From Paucilactobacillus hokkaidonensis JCM 18461 (GTDB taxonomy: Bacteria; Bacillota; Bacilli; Lactobacillales; Lactobacillaceae): 64,000 nt of DNA. Under the pieces are notes generated by a model. That model had not been told where the DNA came from. It was given only the letters and a program-made list of their open reading frames with translations, and did no database searches. Made by a program: the position numbers and the translations under genes. Positions within the stretch are counted from its first letter, which is position 1. Every line of letters starts with the position of its first letter. The DNA lies in NCBI RefSeq assembly GCF_000829395.1, contig NZ_AP014680.1, forward strand, positions 1,426,001 to 1,490,000, read 5' to 3'. This document shows, in pieces, positions 52,564 through 64,000 of this stretch.

Positions 52564-55218
52564 TTACTCGTTCAAAAATTGACCAGCTAATTTCAAAGCC
52601 TGTCCAATTCCGGCTGGTTTTTTACCGCCAGCCTGAGCCAGGTTAGGCCGTCCGCCACCGCCACCACCAACAGCAGGAGCAATTGCCTTGATGATATCAC
52701 CAGCCTTAACCCCGGCCTTAATTTTGTCATCACTAACTGCAACTAACATATTAACCTTATCATCATTTGCTGTGGCCAACACTAAAACATCAGATAATTG
52801 CTTAGCACGCCATGAATCAGCTAACTGCCGCATTTGGTCCATCCCAGCTACTTGGACTTGTTCAGCAATCAAAGTACCTTTGCTAGTTTTTTGAACATTG
52901 CTAAACACATCTTGGGCTTGCTGTGCAGCAATTTTGGCCTGCAAACTATCATTTTGACGTTGAAGCTGTTTTAGTTCATCTTGCAATCCTTCAACTTTAT
53001 GCGGCACCTCTTTAATTTGCGGCGCCTTCAAAATAGCAGCAGTTTGTGTTAATAATTCTTCACGCTGGTTCAATAATTGGTAGGCATCACTGGCAGTTAC
53101 AGCCTCAATGCGTCGAACTCCAGCACCAACCCCTGCTTCTGAGACAATCTTGAATAATCCAATCTCATTCGTATTCTTGACGTGGTCACCACCACAAAAT
53201 TCAGTATTGAAATCGCCAATTTTAACCACTCGGACAACATCCCCATATTTTTCACTAAATAAGGCAATTGCGCCCATATCCTTAGCAGATTCTAGGTCAG
53301 TTTCAACCGTTTTAATAGGAATTTCACGCCAAATCTGTTCATTCACCATTTGTTCTACTTTATTCAAATCATCCTTTGTTACTGAACCAAAGTGATTAAA
53401 GTCAAAGCGTAAATAATTTGCTTCAACCAAGGAACCAGCTTGCTGTGTATGACCACCTAAAATATTTCGCAGTGCTTGATCAAGTATATGGGTAGCTGTA
53501 TGATTTTTTTCGATTTTCAAATGACGACTACGATCAACGATCAACTGGTAGCGCGCACCTTTTTTTAACGTGCTTGTCAATTTAATTGAATGGAGATTCT
53601 GGCCGTTTGGTGCATGTTGGACGTCAACTACGGTTCCAATTGTCTCACCATGATTGTCAATCACTAACCCTGTATCAGCCACTTGGCCACCCATCTCAGC
53701 ATAAAATGGTGTTTGCGCAAATATTACTTCAGCCACTCCATCATTTGGCCGTGCGACATCAACTATCGTTTGTTTTTGTGCAATCGCCAATACTTTAGCA
53801 TCATTAATTTTTAACTCATCATAACCAACGTACTCACTGGTTTCTTTAAAATCAGTCCATAAATCACTTTGAACACCCATTGATTTATCGGTATTACGAG
53901 CATTGCGAGCCCGATTTTGCTGTTGCTGCATTTCATCTTTAAACCCAGCTTCATCAACTGTTAAGCCCTCATCGGCTGCATACTCGCGGGTCAGTTCAAC
54001 TGGAAAGCCGTACGTATCATATAATTTGAAGGCTGACTTACCAGACATTTGTGTTTGATTGGCTTGCTTGGTTTCTGCTATGACTGCATTCAATAGTGCC
54101 AATCCATCGTTCAGTGTAGCATTAAACCGTTTTTCTTCAGATTTAATCACCGAAGCAATATAATCGGCATTCTTTAATACTTCCGGATAATGTGATTCCA
54201 TGATCCGTCCAACCGTAGTAACCATCTTGAATAAAAATGGTTCATCAATACCTAATTTTTTCCCATTAACAACTACCCTGCGAATCAGTCGTCGAATAAC
54301 ATATCCACGACCGACATTAGACGGTAATGCGCCATCCCCAATTGCAAACGTAATCGCACGGATATGGTCCGCAATCACTTTAAACGATATGTCATCTAGT
54401 ACATTGTCACCATATTTTTTATTATCACTTAATGTTTCTGTCTGTTCGATTAATGGTAAAAATAAATCCGTTTCAAAATTGGTTTTAGCGTGTTGAAAAA
54501 TAGAAACAACACGTTCTAATCCCATTCCCGTATCAATATTCTTATGGGGTAATGGTTCATAAGTATCTTCTGGTGTGTGATTAAATTGTGAGAAAACAAT
54601 ATTCCAAATTTCAAGATACCGTTCATTTTCACCACCCGGATAACTTTCAGGATCGTCCTCTGGCAAATTATTCATTTCCTGGCCACGATCATAAAAAATT
54701 TCAGAATCAGGTCCGGAAGGCCCTTGACCAATATCCCAGAAGTTATCTTCATCTTCAATAATATGACTGGGATCAATTCCAATTTGCTCCCAAATTTCGC
54801 GTGTTTCTTTATCTTTAGGATAGACTGTGATATACAGCTTATCGGCCTCAAAGCCAAACCATTGATCGGAAGTTAATAGCTCCCAAGCCCAGGGAATGAC
54901 TTCTTTTTTAAAATAATCACCAACTGAGAAGTTACCCAACATTTCAAATAGTGTATGATGGCGAGCAGTCTTACCAACATTTTCAATATCGTTTGTTCGA
55001 ATACTTTTCTGTGAACTGGTCAGCCTTGGATTATCTGGCACCACCGATCCGTCAAAATATTTCTTCATCGTTGCTACCCCAGAATTAATCCAAAGTAGTG
55101 TTGGATCATCGACCGGCACAAGTGGTGCGCTCGGTTCTATTTTATGACCATGTTCTTTAAAAAATTCTAGAAACATTTGGCGCACTTCACTACTTGATAA
55201 TTGCTTTAACGTCTTCAT
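52564..55218 (-). CDS. alaS: Alanyl-tRNA synthetase
   Basis: 884 residues from ATG 55218 (MKTLKQLSSSEVRQMFLEFF). The frame open to 55329 runs into the T-box leader and is not translated. Class II catalytic core (TLLWINSGVATMKKYFDGS), editing domain (HTATHILDQALRNILGGHTQ and FCGGDHVKNTNEIGLF, with the Zn ligands), and C-terminal DHHA1/C-Ala with GGGGGGRPNLAQAGGKKP. Charges tRNA-Ala and clears mischarged Ser and Gly. Regulated by a T-box leader. Confidence 0.96.
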   Translation of the reverse strand: MKTLKQLSSSEVRQMFLEFFKEHGHKIEPSAPLVPVDDPTLLWINSGVATMKKYFDGSVVPDNPRLTSSQKSIRTNDIENVGKTARHHTLFEMLGNFSVGDYFKKEVIPWAWELLTSDQWFGFEADKLYITVYPKDKETREIWEQIGIDPSHIIEDEDNFWDIGQGPSGPDSEIFYDRGQEMNNLPEDDPESYPGGENERYLEIWNIVFSQFNHTPEDTYEPLPHKNIDTGMGLERVVSIFQHAKTNFETDLFLPLIEQTETLSDNKKYGDNVLDDISFKVIADHIRAITFAIGDGALPSNVGRGYVIRRLIRRVVVNGKKLGIDEPFLFKMVTTVGRIMESHYPEVLKNADYIASVIKSEEKRFNATLNDGLALLNAVIAETKQANQTQMSGKSAFKLYDTYGFPVELTREYAADEGLTVDEAGFKDEMQQQQNRARNARNTDKSMGVQSDLWTDFKETSEYVGYDELKINDAKVLAIAQKQTIVDVARPNDGVAEVIFAQTPFYAEMGGQVADTGLVIDNHGETIGTVVDVQHAPNGQNLHSIKLTSTLKKGARYQLIVDRSRHLKIEKNHTATHILDQALRNILGGHTQQAGSLVEANYLRFDFNHFGSVTKDDLNKVEQMVNEQIWREIPIKTVETDLESAKDMGAIALFSEKYGDVVRVVKIGDFNTEFCGGDHVKNTNEIGLFKIVSEAGVGAGVRRIEAVTASDAYQLLNQREELLTQTAAILKAPQIKEVPHKVEGLQDELKQLQRQNDSLQAKIAAQQAQDVFSNVQKTSKGTLIAEQVQVAGMDQMRQLADSWRAKQLSDVLVLATANDDKVNMLVAVSDDKIKAGVKAGDIIKAIAPAVGGGGGGRPNLAQAGGKKPAGIGQALKLAGQFLNE

Positions 55219-55247
55219 AAGTTTCATCCACACTTTCATTTTTGAAT

Positions 55248-55450
55248 AATAAAATCCATCATTGCCAACAAAGACGCCTAAACAGACGCGGTACCACTTT
55301 GCTTGCAACGATGGATAATCGTTTACCACTTAAACTCGATAATGCTGAGTCGCATTTGTTACTGGCGGGTAGCGTTTAATAGCTTTAATCGTTTTTTGCA
55401 GCAATCAAAACGTCTCTAAAATTAAAGCCTATTAAACATGTCCCAAACAT
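55248..55450 (-). ncRNA. T-box riboswitch upstream of alaS
   Basis: On the minus strand the leader holds the T-box AAGTGGTACCGCG (55299-55287). The competing terminator pairs CCATCGTTG (55314-55306) with CAATGATGG (55264-55256), followed by ATTTTATT. Uncharged tRNA-Ala is expected to favour the antiterminator. I could not assign the specifier triplet with confidence. The 5' boundary is approximate. Confidence 0.85.
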
Positions 55451-55479
55451 GGATATTATAGTTGACTAATATCATAAAA

Positions 55480-56832
55480 TCAACGGTTACTACTTTTCTT
55501 ATCTCGACGGGCTTTACGCATATCATGACGTAAGGCCAATTTACGTTTTTGCCGATCTTGTTCAGAAATAGCTGCCTTAATCTTCTTTTTATAACCTGGC
55601 TTAACCTTTTTCTTGGTTTTTTTAACGTAACCCTTCATCGTGCTATCTAACTGATCATGCTTGGGCTTGCGTTTTTCTCGCCGACGACGATCATAAGTAT
55701 CAACAATTTCGTTGTTCTTAATCTCTTTGGGCTTGAATTTAATTCCCATTTGTTCTAGCTCTGTAACCTTTTCATCATCGCCAGGTTCATACAGCGTGAT
55801 TGCAGTCCCCTTCATGCCATTACGACCGGTTCGCCCTACTCGATGAATAAAATACTCTAAGTCGTTAGGAATGCCGTCATTAATGACCATTGACACTCCT
55901 TCAATATCAATTCCACGAGCTGCTAGGTCGGTCGCAACAACAAATTGAAAATCAAGGTTATGAACTTGACGCATCACTCGTTTTCGTTCGCGTGGTGCGA
56001 TGCCACCATGGATCATGGCAACCTTTAAGTCTTTAGTTTGCAAATAGTGATTAATTTCTTCAACGCGTTCCTTAGTATTTGCAAAAACCAACACTAAGTA
56101 TGGTTCACCAATTGTCAGCAAGTGGTAAATTAATTCATTTTTACTCTTACTTTTAGTGGAAAGCAGCCAATTATCAACGGTTGGGCTAATGACTGATGTC
56201 ACTGGAATCTCTTCAACAACAGGATTATCCATATATTTACGTAAAAATGGTCGCAATTTCTCTGGGATTGTGGCCGAAAAAACCATCATCTGAAGTTCTT
56301 CCGGTAATGCTCCAGCAATTTGATCAACCTGTGCCAAGAAGCCCATATCTAACGTCATATCGGCTTCATCAACCACAAATTCATGTGCTTGGTGTATATC
56401 TAGCGCTCCAGCACTAACTAAATCAGCAATTCTCCCGGGTGTTCCAATAACAATTTGTGGCTGATGATTTTTCAACTGAGCAATCTGCCGTTGCTTGTCC
56501 GTCCCACCAACATAATTATGAATTCGAAATTCATCAGATGAAAATGAAACTAATTGTTTTGATGCTTCATAGATTTGATATGCTAATTCACGACTAGGCG
56601 TGGTTATAACTACTTGAACCTGATCTTTAGTTGCATCAATTCGATTAAAAATTGGTAACAAAAACGCGTGGGTTTTACCACTTCCAGTTTGTGACTGTCC
56701 GACTACGCTCCGTCCTGCTTGAATAACCGGAATTATTTTTTCCTGAACAGGGGTTGGTGCTTGAAATCCCAAGTCTTTTAATGCGGCCTGTAGAAATGGT
56801 TGCAACTTAAATGTTGCAAATGAATCCGCCAT
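55480..56832 (-). CDS. cshB: DEAD-box RNA helicase, CshB-like
   Basis: 450 residues. Q motif FQAPTPVQEKIIP, Walker A SQTGSGKTHAF, DEAD appears as VVDEADMTLDMG, SAT as VFSATIPE, and motif VI HRVGRTGRNG. The basic tail (KRKPKHDQLDSTMKGYVKKT) binds RNA. Cold-shock and ribosome-assembly role by family. It overlaps nothing and follows nrnA by two bases in one operon. Confidence 0.93.
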   Translation of the reverse strand: MADSFATFKLQPFLQAALKDLGFQAPTPVQEKIIPVIQAGRSVVGQSQTGSGKTHAFLLPIFNRIDATKDQVQVVITTPSRELAYQIYEASKQLVSFSSDEFRIHNYVGGTDKQRQIAQLKNHQPQIVIGTPGRIADLVSAGALDIHQAHEFVVDEADMTLDMGFLAQVDQIAGALPEELQMMVFSATIPEKLRPFLRKYMDNPVVEEIPVTSVISPTVDNWLLSTKSKSKNELIYHLLTIGEPYLVLVFANTKERVEEINHYLQTKDLKVAMIHGGIAPRERKRVMRQVHNLDFQFVVATDLAARGIDIEGVSMVINDGIPNDLEYFIHRVGRTGRNGMKGTAITLYEPGDDEKVTELEQMGIKFKPKEIKNNEIVDTYDRRRREKRKPKHDQLDSTMKGYVKKTKKKVKPGYKKKIKAAISEQDRQKRKLALRHDMRKARRDKKSSNR

Positions 56833-56834
56833 AC

Positions 56835-57791
56835 TTATTCTCCTTTTGCTATGTCTACCGTTGCCTGATCTAACTGGGCAATGATTTCTTTGACTTCTTG
56901 TTCATCCTTTGCTTTGGCACCACTTGCTAGTGGATGACCACCACCATCGTGCAACTTAGCAATTTCATTAATTGTTGGTCCCTTTGATCTCATCCGAACT
57001 CGATATGTCCCATCATCTTGCTGCACAAATATACACCATGCCACAACAGCATTTAGGCGCCCCGGGATAGGTACGATTCCTGCCGTACCAGAATCTCCAA
57101 GATTAAATGTTTTCAAAATTTCATTAGTTAATACTAGGTAGGCCGCGCCATGATCCAGGACCGTTAAATTCTCATACACGTAAGCAGATAAGCGCGCAAC
57201 CGGCATAGAAATCTCGTTTTCATGCTGGCCAATTTCAGCACCATCAGCTCCAGCCTCCATTAGGCCAGCAGCAACTCTCATTGTATGTGGAGATGTAGCT
57301 GGATATAGATAGCGGCCGGTATCACCGATGATTCCAGCAAGTAAAGCATGTGCAGCAGTCTTTGGCAGCGTTAATTCATCCTTAAATTGAACATAAAAAT
57401 CATAGACCAATTCTGAAGAACTAGATGCTGGTTCACTAACCCACATAATATCCCCAAATGGCTCGTCATTAGGATGGTGATCAATTTTAATTAATTGGGC
57501 CCCCTGATCAAACCGACGATCATCAATTCTAGGAGCATTCGCTGTATCAATGACAATCACTAACGCATCGTTAAACGCATCATTATCAACTTCATCCATC
57601 GTTCCAATCCAATTGAAACCCTTTATCTGCTTACCAACAGCAGAAATTTCTTTATATGGAAAAGACGCTCTCAAGATATCAGCCAACCCAATTTGTGAAC
57701 CAATTGCATCAGGATCTGGGCGTTGATGTCGATGAATAATAATCTTTTGGTATTTTTTTATTTGTTCAAAAATTTGACTCTGTACATCCAT
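56835..57791 (-). CDS. nrnA: DHH/DHHA1 phosphoesterase NrnA-like
   Basis: 318 residues. Metal motifs HRHQRPDPDAIGSQ, VIVIDTANAPR, KIDHHPND (DHH) and the DHHA1 GGGHPLASGA. NrnA degrades nanoRNA and pAp, finishing RNA turnover and sulfur metabolism. Upstream partner of cshB. Confidence 0.93.
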   Translation of the reverse strand: MDVQSQIFEQIKKYQKIIIHRHQRPDPDAIGSQIGLADILRASFPYKEISAVGKQIKGFNWIGTMDEVDNDAFNDALVIVIDTANAPRIDDRRFDQGAQLIKIDHHPNDEPFGDIMWVSEPASSSSELVYDFYVQFKDELTLPKTAAHALLAGIIGDTGRYLYPATSPHTMRVAAGLMEAGADGAEIGQHENEISMPVARLSAYVYENLTVLDHGAAYLVLTNEILKTFNLGDSGTAGIVPIPGRLNAVVAWCIFVQQDDGTYRVRMRSKGPTINEIAKLHDGGGHPLASGAKAKDEQEVKEIIAQLDQATVDIAKGE

Positions 57792-57889
57792 TATTTCTAT
57801 TTCTCCTCCGACTATAATAGCAAAAAGCGCTATAGATATTAACCGCTCTTTAGTATACAGGTTATAACCGTTAGTTTCAAAGCACCATT

Positions 57890-59005
57890 TTATTTGAACA
57901 ATGGCAATGTAATATTTTCAAACATTAATGGGTCTAAATTGGTCATGGTAATCCCTAATAACCGAATTGGTTTTGTAGTGGCTGGCAACTCTTCCACTAT
58001 TTGATTGGCAATAAAATAAATTGCTTCTGCCGAATTTTCTACAAAATCAACTTGTGTAGCTCGCTTAGTGATGGTGGTAAAATCCTGATAACGAATTTTT
58101 ACTACTACCGTTTTGCCATGCTTTTGCTGTTTTTTTAAACTATCGGCAACTAATTGGGATAACATTTTTAGCTGAGTTGTGACTTCAGTATCAGACACTA
58201 ATAACTGATTATAGGTCCGTTCTTTGCCAATTGATTTACGAGTTCGTTGATATTCAACCGGTCGATCGTCAATTCCACGGACTCGTCTGAATAAAATGTA
58301 TCCCAATTTACCAAAATATTGCATCAATTTATTTTCACTTAAATCAAATAATTCCTGACCAGTTTGAATTCCCAAATCATGCATTTTGGGAACCGTCTTT
58401 TTGCCGACCCCGCGAAATTTTTCAATCGGTAACTTCATTAAAAAGTCATGCACATCAGCCGGTCGAACAATGGTTACTCCTGCTGGTTTACGATAATCAG
58501 AAGCCAGTTTAGCCAAAAACTTATTATATGAAATTCCAGTGGAACAGGTTAGATGCGTTTTTTCAAAAATCTCCGATTGCAACTGATGAGCTAATTGAAC
58601 CGCGCTTGTAATTTTTAATTTATTTTCAGTCACATCCAGATAGGCCTCATCAAATGCAATTGGTTCAATTTTATCAGTGTATTCATGGAAAATAGCATGT
58701 ATCTGTGCTGACACTTCACGATAAAGAGTAAAATCTGGCGTTTTAAAAACCGCTTTAGGTGACAATTCCAATGCTTTTTGCGCGGCCATAGCAGAATGGA
58801 TTCCCGCACTTCTGGCCACGTAATTTGCGGTTGCAACAACTCCATGTCCGCCAGTTTTACGTGGATCCTTTGCAATTACTAACGGCTTATCGCGCCACTG
58901 TGGATGATCACGCATTTCTATGGAAGCATAAAACGCATCCATATCAATATGAATAATTTTTCTTGACGCATCAACCTGGAGTGGCTGTTGCATAAATTCC
59001 GCCAT
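57890..59005 (-). CDS. dinB: DNA polymerase IV
   Basis: 371 residues from ATG 59005 (AGGTG six bases before; the GTG at 59014 is also open). Y-family catalytic acids in [14 protein letters not shown] and [12 protein letters not shown], then the fingers/thumb helix-hairpin-helix ([16 protein letters not shown]) and little finger. Translesion synthesis. Single gene. Confidence 0.95.
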   Translation of the reverse strand: MAEFMQQPLQVDASRKIIHIDMDAFYASIEMRDHPQWRDKPLVIAKDPRKTGGHGVVATANYVARSAGIHSAMAAQKALELSPKAVFKTPDFTLYREVSAQIHAIFHEYTDKIEPIAFDEAYLDVTENKLKITSAVQLAHQLQSEIFEKTHLTCSTGISYNKFLAKLASDYRKPAGVTIVRPADVHDFLMKLPIEKFRGVGKKTVPKMHDLGIQTGQELFDLSENKLMQYFGKLGYILFRRVRGIDDRPVEYQRTRKSIGKERTYNQLLVSDTEVTTQLKMLSQLVADSLKKQQKHGKTVVVKIRYQDFTTITKRATQVDFVENSAEAIYFIANQIVEELPATTKPIRLLGITMTNLDPLMFENITLPLFK

Positions 59006-59149
59006 CTGTTTCACCTACTTAAGTATCAAAATGCAAATGAGTACAATTAGCTGTCGTGAGCACGTCTATCAAAATTGAACGTAAAAGAGCGCAAGGGTCA
59101 TCGTAAGACAATTTTTATCCATACAAACACACCTAATAGTTAAATTATA

Positions 59150-59185
59150 ACAAAAAAAACCGTGACATCATTAGTCACAGCCTCA
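59150..59185 (-). terminator. Terminator downstream of yajC
   Basis: CCGTGAC and GTCACAG form the stem around ATCATTA; read leftward TTTTTTTT follows. 25-60 bases after the yajC stop. Confidence 0.8.
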
Positions 59186-59208
59186 AAATACAAAATCTAT
59201 TTGCAAAG

Positions 59209-59601
59209 TTATTTTGCTGAATCGCTATCTGCAGCGTTACTTTCTGGTTCACTAGCCGCTGATTGATCTTCAACTTTTGCCGCTGCACTTTCAGGAGCAG
59301 CTGATGATGGTGCTTCAACTGACGCTGGTGCTTCAGTTTCTGCGGGTGTCACACTAGCAATTGCCGCGATATCAAAGGTTAAGAAGATTCCTTCACAATC
59401 CAAAACAACTGTTTTATTTGCATTATTAACTTCATCAATCACACCATGTAACCGGCCAATTGTGATAACTTTATCACCCTTGGCTAATTTACTAACCATT
59501 TCTTGATGTTTACTACGTTGACGTTGTTGTGGTCGAATCATCATGAAGTACATCAAAGCCACCATTACAACAATAATTAAAATTCCAGACATTCCTTGCA
59601 T
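59209..59601 (-). CDS. yajC: Preprotein translocase subunit YajC
   Basis: 130 residues. One membrane helix (GILIIVVMVALMYFMMIRPQ) then the YajC core (SKLAKGDKVITIGRLHGVID). The last about 45 residues are Ala/Ser/Glu-rich and disordered, a lactobacillar extension. Accessory to SecDF. Last gene of ruvA-ruvB-queA-tgt-yajC. Confidence 0.94.
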   Translation of the reverse strand: MQGMSGILIIVVMVALMYFMMIRPQQRQRSKHQEMVSKLAKGDKVITIGRLHGVIDEVNNANKTVVLDCEGIFLTFDIAAIASVTPAETEAPASVEAPSSAAPESAAAKVEDQSAASEPESNAADSDSAK

Positions 59602-59672
59602 CTAATTAACACCCTTTCAAAAAACATTATAAATTATACTTTAGCAGAAATTAGGTTAAATTACCAATTAAC

Positions 59673-61864
<2,192 letters not shown>

Positions 61865-61866
61865 TT

Positions 61867-62886
61867 TTATTCTCCTTTAGTTTGTGGCGGATTGATCCCT
61901 AAATGCTGGTAGGCAGCTGGAGTAACTATCCGGCCACGGGGTGTTCGATTAATATAACCAATTTGCAATAAATATGGTTCATACATTTCGGCAATCGTTT
62001 CAGCTTCCTCACCGATGTTGGCTGCCAGTGTATTTAAGCCCACTGGTCCGCCCTGATAGAAATTAACCATTGTTGTTAGTAACTTGATATCAGTCTCGTC
62101 TAGGCCCATATTATCTACCCGTAATAGGTTAAGGGCGGAAACCACCACCGCTTGATCCACTGACTCTTTTCCGTCAACCTGAGCAAAATCACGAACCCGC
62201 TTTAATAATCGGTTCGCAATCCTAGGAGTTCCGCGGGAACGGAGTGCTAACTCATGGGCACCCTTTGTTTCAATTTTAGTTTGAAAAATTGATGCCGTTC
62301 GAAAGACAATCTGTTCAAGTTCATCTACCTGATAATAGTCCATGTGTTCAACAATCCCGAAACGATCACGCAATGGTGCTGACAGCAATCCCGCTCGAGT
62401 GGTTGCACCAATTAATGTAAACGGGGGCAATGGAAAATGAACCGGATGCGCAGTCGGACCTTGTCCAACCACTATGTCAACGAAAAAATCCTCCATTGCC
62501 GAATACAGCATTTCTTCAACAATTTTGGGCAAGCGATGAATTTCATCAATAAATAAAACGTCGCCAGGTTCAAGTTCATTTAACAAAGCAACCAGATCGC
62601 CAGGCTTTTCAATTGCCGGTCCACTAGTTGTTCGAATATTAACCTGCATCTCATTGGCAATCACCATTGCCAGCGTTGTCTTTCCTAAGCCAGGTGGCCC
62701 GTACAACAAAACGTGGTCTAGCGATTCATCCCGAGCCTTTGCTGCTTGAATGTACACTGTTAACTCATGTTTAATTTTAGTTTGACCAATGTAATCGTTT
62801 AGCCGTTGCGGACGTAGCGACGTCTCGATCACACTTTCTTGTTGGTCTGTGGTTTCACCCGATAATAAATGTTGATCATCATCCAA
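61867..62886 (-). CDS. ruvB: Holliday junction branch-migration ATPase RuvB
   Basis: 339 residues. Walker [17 protein letters not shown], Walker [18 protein letters not shown], sensor 1 [20 protein letters not shown] and C-terminal winged helix ([20 protein letters not shown]). TTG start at 62884-62886 with GGGAGCGG. Forms the RuvAB motor with the gene upstream. Confidence 0.97.
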   Translation of the reverse strand: MDDDQHLLSGETTDQQESVIETSLRPQRLNDYIGQTKIKHELTVYIQAAKARDESLDHVLLYGPPGLGKTTLAMVIANEMQVNIRTTSGPAIEKPGDLVALLNELEPGDVLFIDEIHRLPKIVEEMLYSAMEDFFVDIVVGQGPTAHPVHFPLPPFTLIGATTRAGLLSAPLRDRFGIVEHMDYYQVDELEQIVFRTASIFQTKIETKGAHELALRSRGTPRIANRLLKRVRDFAQVDGKESVDQAVVVSALNLLRVDNMGLDETDIKLLTTMVNFYQGGPVGLNTLAANIGEEAETIAEMYEPYLLQIGYINRTPRGRIVTPAAYQHLGINPPQTKGE

Positions 62887-62904
62887 CTATATCCGCTCCC
62901 TTCA

Positions 62905-63504
62905 TTACTTAGTTAGTAAAGTTAAGCCGTGGCTAAGGTACTCATCCGTTGTGGTGGCAGGTAATTCACGTAACTTTTTAGCAATTCGTTCAACTTCTTT
63001 GCCACGATATCCAAGTGCTTCCAATGCTGCCAAGGCATCTGCCAATTGGATTGGATCATTATTATTTGCTGTTGTCGTGACTGTAACATTACTTGATTGA
63101 TCCAATTGTGTAATTTTATCTTTCAAATCCAAAACAATTTGAGCAGCAGTTTTCTTACCAACTCCTGGAAACTTAGTTAAATATGTTGAATCATTATTCG
63201 CAATTGCATTGATCAAACCACTATGATCCTCATTGGCCAGGATTGCTAGTGCACTTTTAGGACCAATACCGGAAACATTGATCAATTTTTCAAACAGCTG
63301 TTTTTCATCCTGATCAACAAATCCATATAATGCGACTTCATTTTCCCGGACTGCCTGATAGACATAGATTTTTACTAGTGTATCTGCATTTTCCTGATAT
63401 CGATATGGATTAGCTGTCAGTAATTTGTAGCCAACTCCAGCAACATCGAGCACAACAAAACTTGGTGTCACCATGGTTACATGACCCTCAAAATATTCAA
63501 ACAA
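62905..63504 (-). CDS. ruvA: Holliday junction DNA helicase subunit RuvA
   Basis: 199 residues. OB-fold [20 protein letters not shown], HhH motifs [16 protein letters not shown] and [21 protein letters not shown]-terminal RuvB-binding domain. TTG start at 63502-63504. 18 bases upstream of ruvB. Confidence 0.95.
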   Translation of the reverse strand: MFEYFEGHVTMVTPSFVVLDVAGVGYKLLTANPYRYQENADTLVKIYVYQAVRENEVALYGFVDQDEKQLFEKLINVSGIGPKSALAILANEDHSGLINAIANNDSTYLTKFPGVGKKTAAQIVLDLKDKITQLDQSSNVTVTTTANNNDPIQLADALAALEALGYRGKEVERIAKKLRELPATTTDEYLSHGLTLLTK

Positions 63505-63610
63505 TTTAATCCCTACTTTTCTTCAATTTGCTTGTTAGATTGTACCACAATATGTATTACTCAGAACACCTGTTCATTTTTAACAGATGTATCTAAGCTA
63601 TTTTATAATG

Positions 63611-64000
63611 CTAAAACTCATGATCGTCAAATTCACCGGCAAATGCACTATGTGAATCTTGGATTCGTTTAAACATTTTTTCCAAATCAGTATCAGAAAA
63701 GTGGACCAATACTGGTCGTCCATGGGGACAATTGAAAGGATTTTCACATTCTGGCAATTTTTTCAATAATGCCTTTGCTTGCTCCGCATTCAAGTAGTGA
63801 TTAGCCTTAATTGCCCGCTTGCAACTCATCATAATCGCCGTTTTTTCGCGGAACTGGGCCACACTCAGCTTACCATCATCAATTGTCCAATCAATCATTT
63901 CTCGAATTGTTGCTTCCTCTTGACCCTCTTTAAACCAAGTTGGATGGGATCGAATGATAAAACTATTTTGACCAAACGGCTCTGGATTAATACCAACCTG
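63611..64000 (-). CDS. mutL: MutL, C-terminal part (runs off right edge)
   Basis: About 129 C-terminal residues of the mismatch-repair MutL dimerisation domain: [33 protein letters not shown] and [16 protein letters not shown] (the zinc/endonuclease CPHGRP motif is present, as in species whose MutL nicks DNA). No start is visible; translation enters from the right edge. Confidence 0.92.
   Translation of the reverse strand, partial: QVGINPEPFGQNSFIIRSHPTWFKEGQEEATIREMIDWTIDDGKLSVAQFREKTAIMMSCKRAIKANHYLNAEQAKALLKKLPECENPFNCPHGRPVLVHFSDTDLEKMFKRIQDSHSAFAGEFDDHEF

Noticed and set aside
55219-55329. 37-residue N-terminal extension of AlaRS
   Set aside because: This stretch is the T-box terminator and antiterminator region; the family start is at ATG 55218.

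Overview
The window comes from a low-GC Gram-positive bacterium of the lactic acid bacteria, most probably a Lactobacillaceae member. The reasons are the AT-rich coding sequence, strong GGAGG-type ribosome binding sites, and families and gene orders typical of that group: divergent ccpA/pepQ, spx beside mecA, the comG operon followed by ytxK and ackA, ireB-ruvX-DUF1292 downstream of a T-box-controlled alaS, and ruvAB-queA-tgt-yajC. I cannot name the genus from sequence alone.

Region 1 (1-11464) is the integrase end of a temperate prophage whose late genes lie off the left edge. Leftward lytic genes run from a Cro-like regulator through an antirepressor, a recombination/replication set (DUF1351, Sak4-type ATPase, DUF669 with an SSB-like tail, replisome organiser, DnaB-type helicase) and small early proteins. 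The rightward lysogeny side carries a short CI-like repressor, an ImmA-type protease, a membrane-anchored Ltp-like superinfection-exclusion candidate, a zinc-ribbon/PH/SHOCT protein and a tyrosine integrase. Between the two sides are three matching operators and two promoters that point at each other. A lone plus-strand gene (5312-5809) with its own promoter interrupts the lytic block.

Region 2 (11465-21740) holds mecA, spx, an MBL-fold hydrolase and an HmoB/TRAP-like protein. It then holds a complete leftward rRNA operon (16S-Ile-Ala-23S-5S) followed by 19 tRNA genes, including a 160 bp Asp-fMet duplication. The rRNA promoter, TTGACA-N17-TATGAT, is at 21712-21740.

Region 3 (21882-41431) is housekeeping: pgpA (apparently frameshifted at an A7 run), dedA, a yutD/HAD/5'-nucleotidase block, ackA, ytxK and the comG competence operon. 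A 1557 bp insertion sequence with a 6 bp target duplication sits inside comGC, so the type II-like competence pseudopilus is predicted to be lost. yebC, ccpA/pepQ with a cre-like site, and an MscS channel follow.

Region 4 (41510-64000) carries lysine/diaminopimelate genes, cbpB, murI-rdgB-yfcE, trxA, mutS2-cvpA-zapA, rnhC, the DUF1292-ruvX-ireB trio, T-box alaS, cshB, nrnA, dinB, yajC, tgt, queA, ruvB, ruvA and the 3' end of mutL. It is conserved core genome. A 114 bp imperfect palindrome (46649-46762) beside trxA looks like a dispersed MITE-like repeat.

I found no CRISPR array and no clearly new multi-gene defence system. The most unusual content is the prophage switch and its accessory genes, plus the lesions and odd start codons in the com and pgpA loci.
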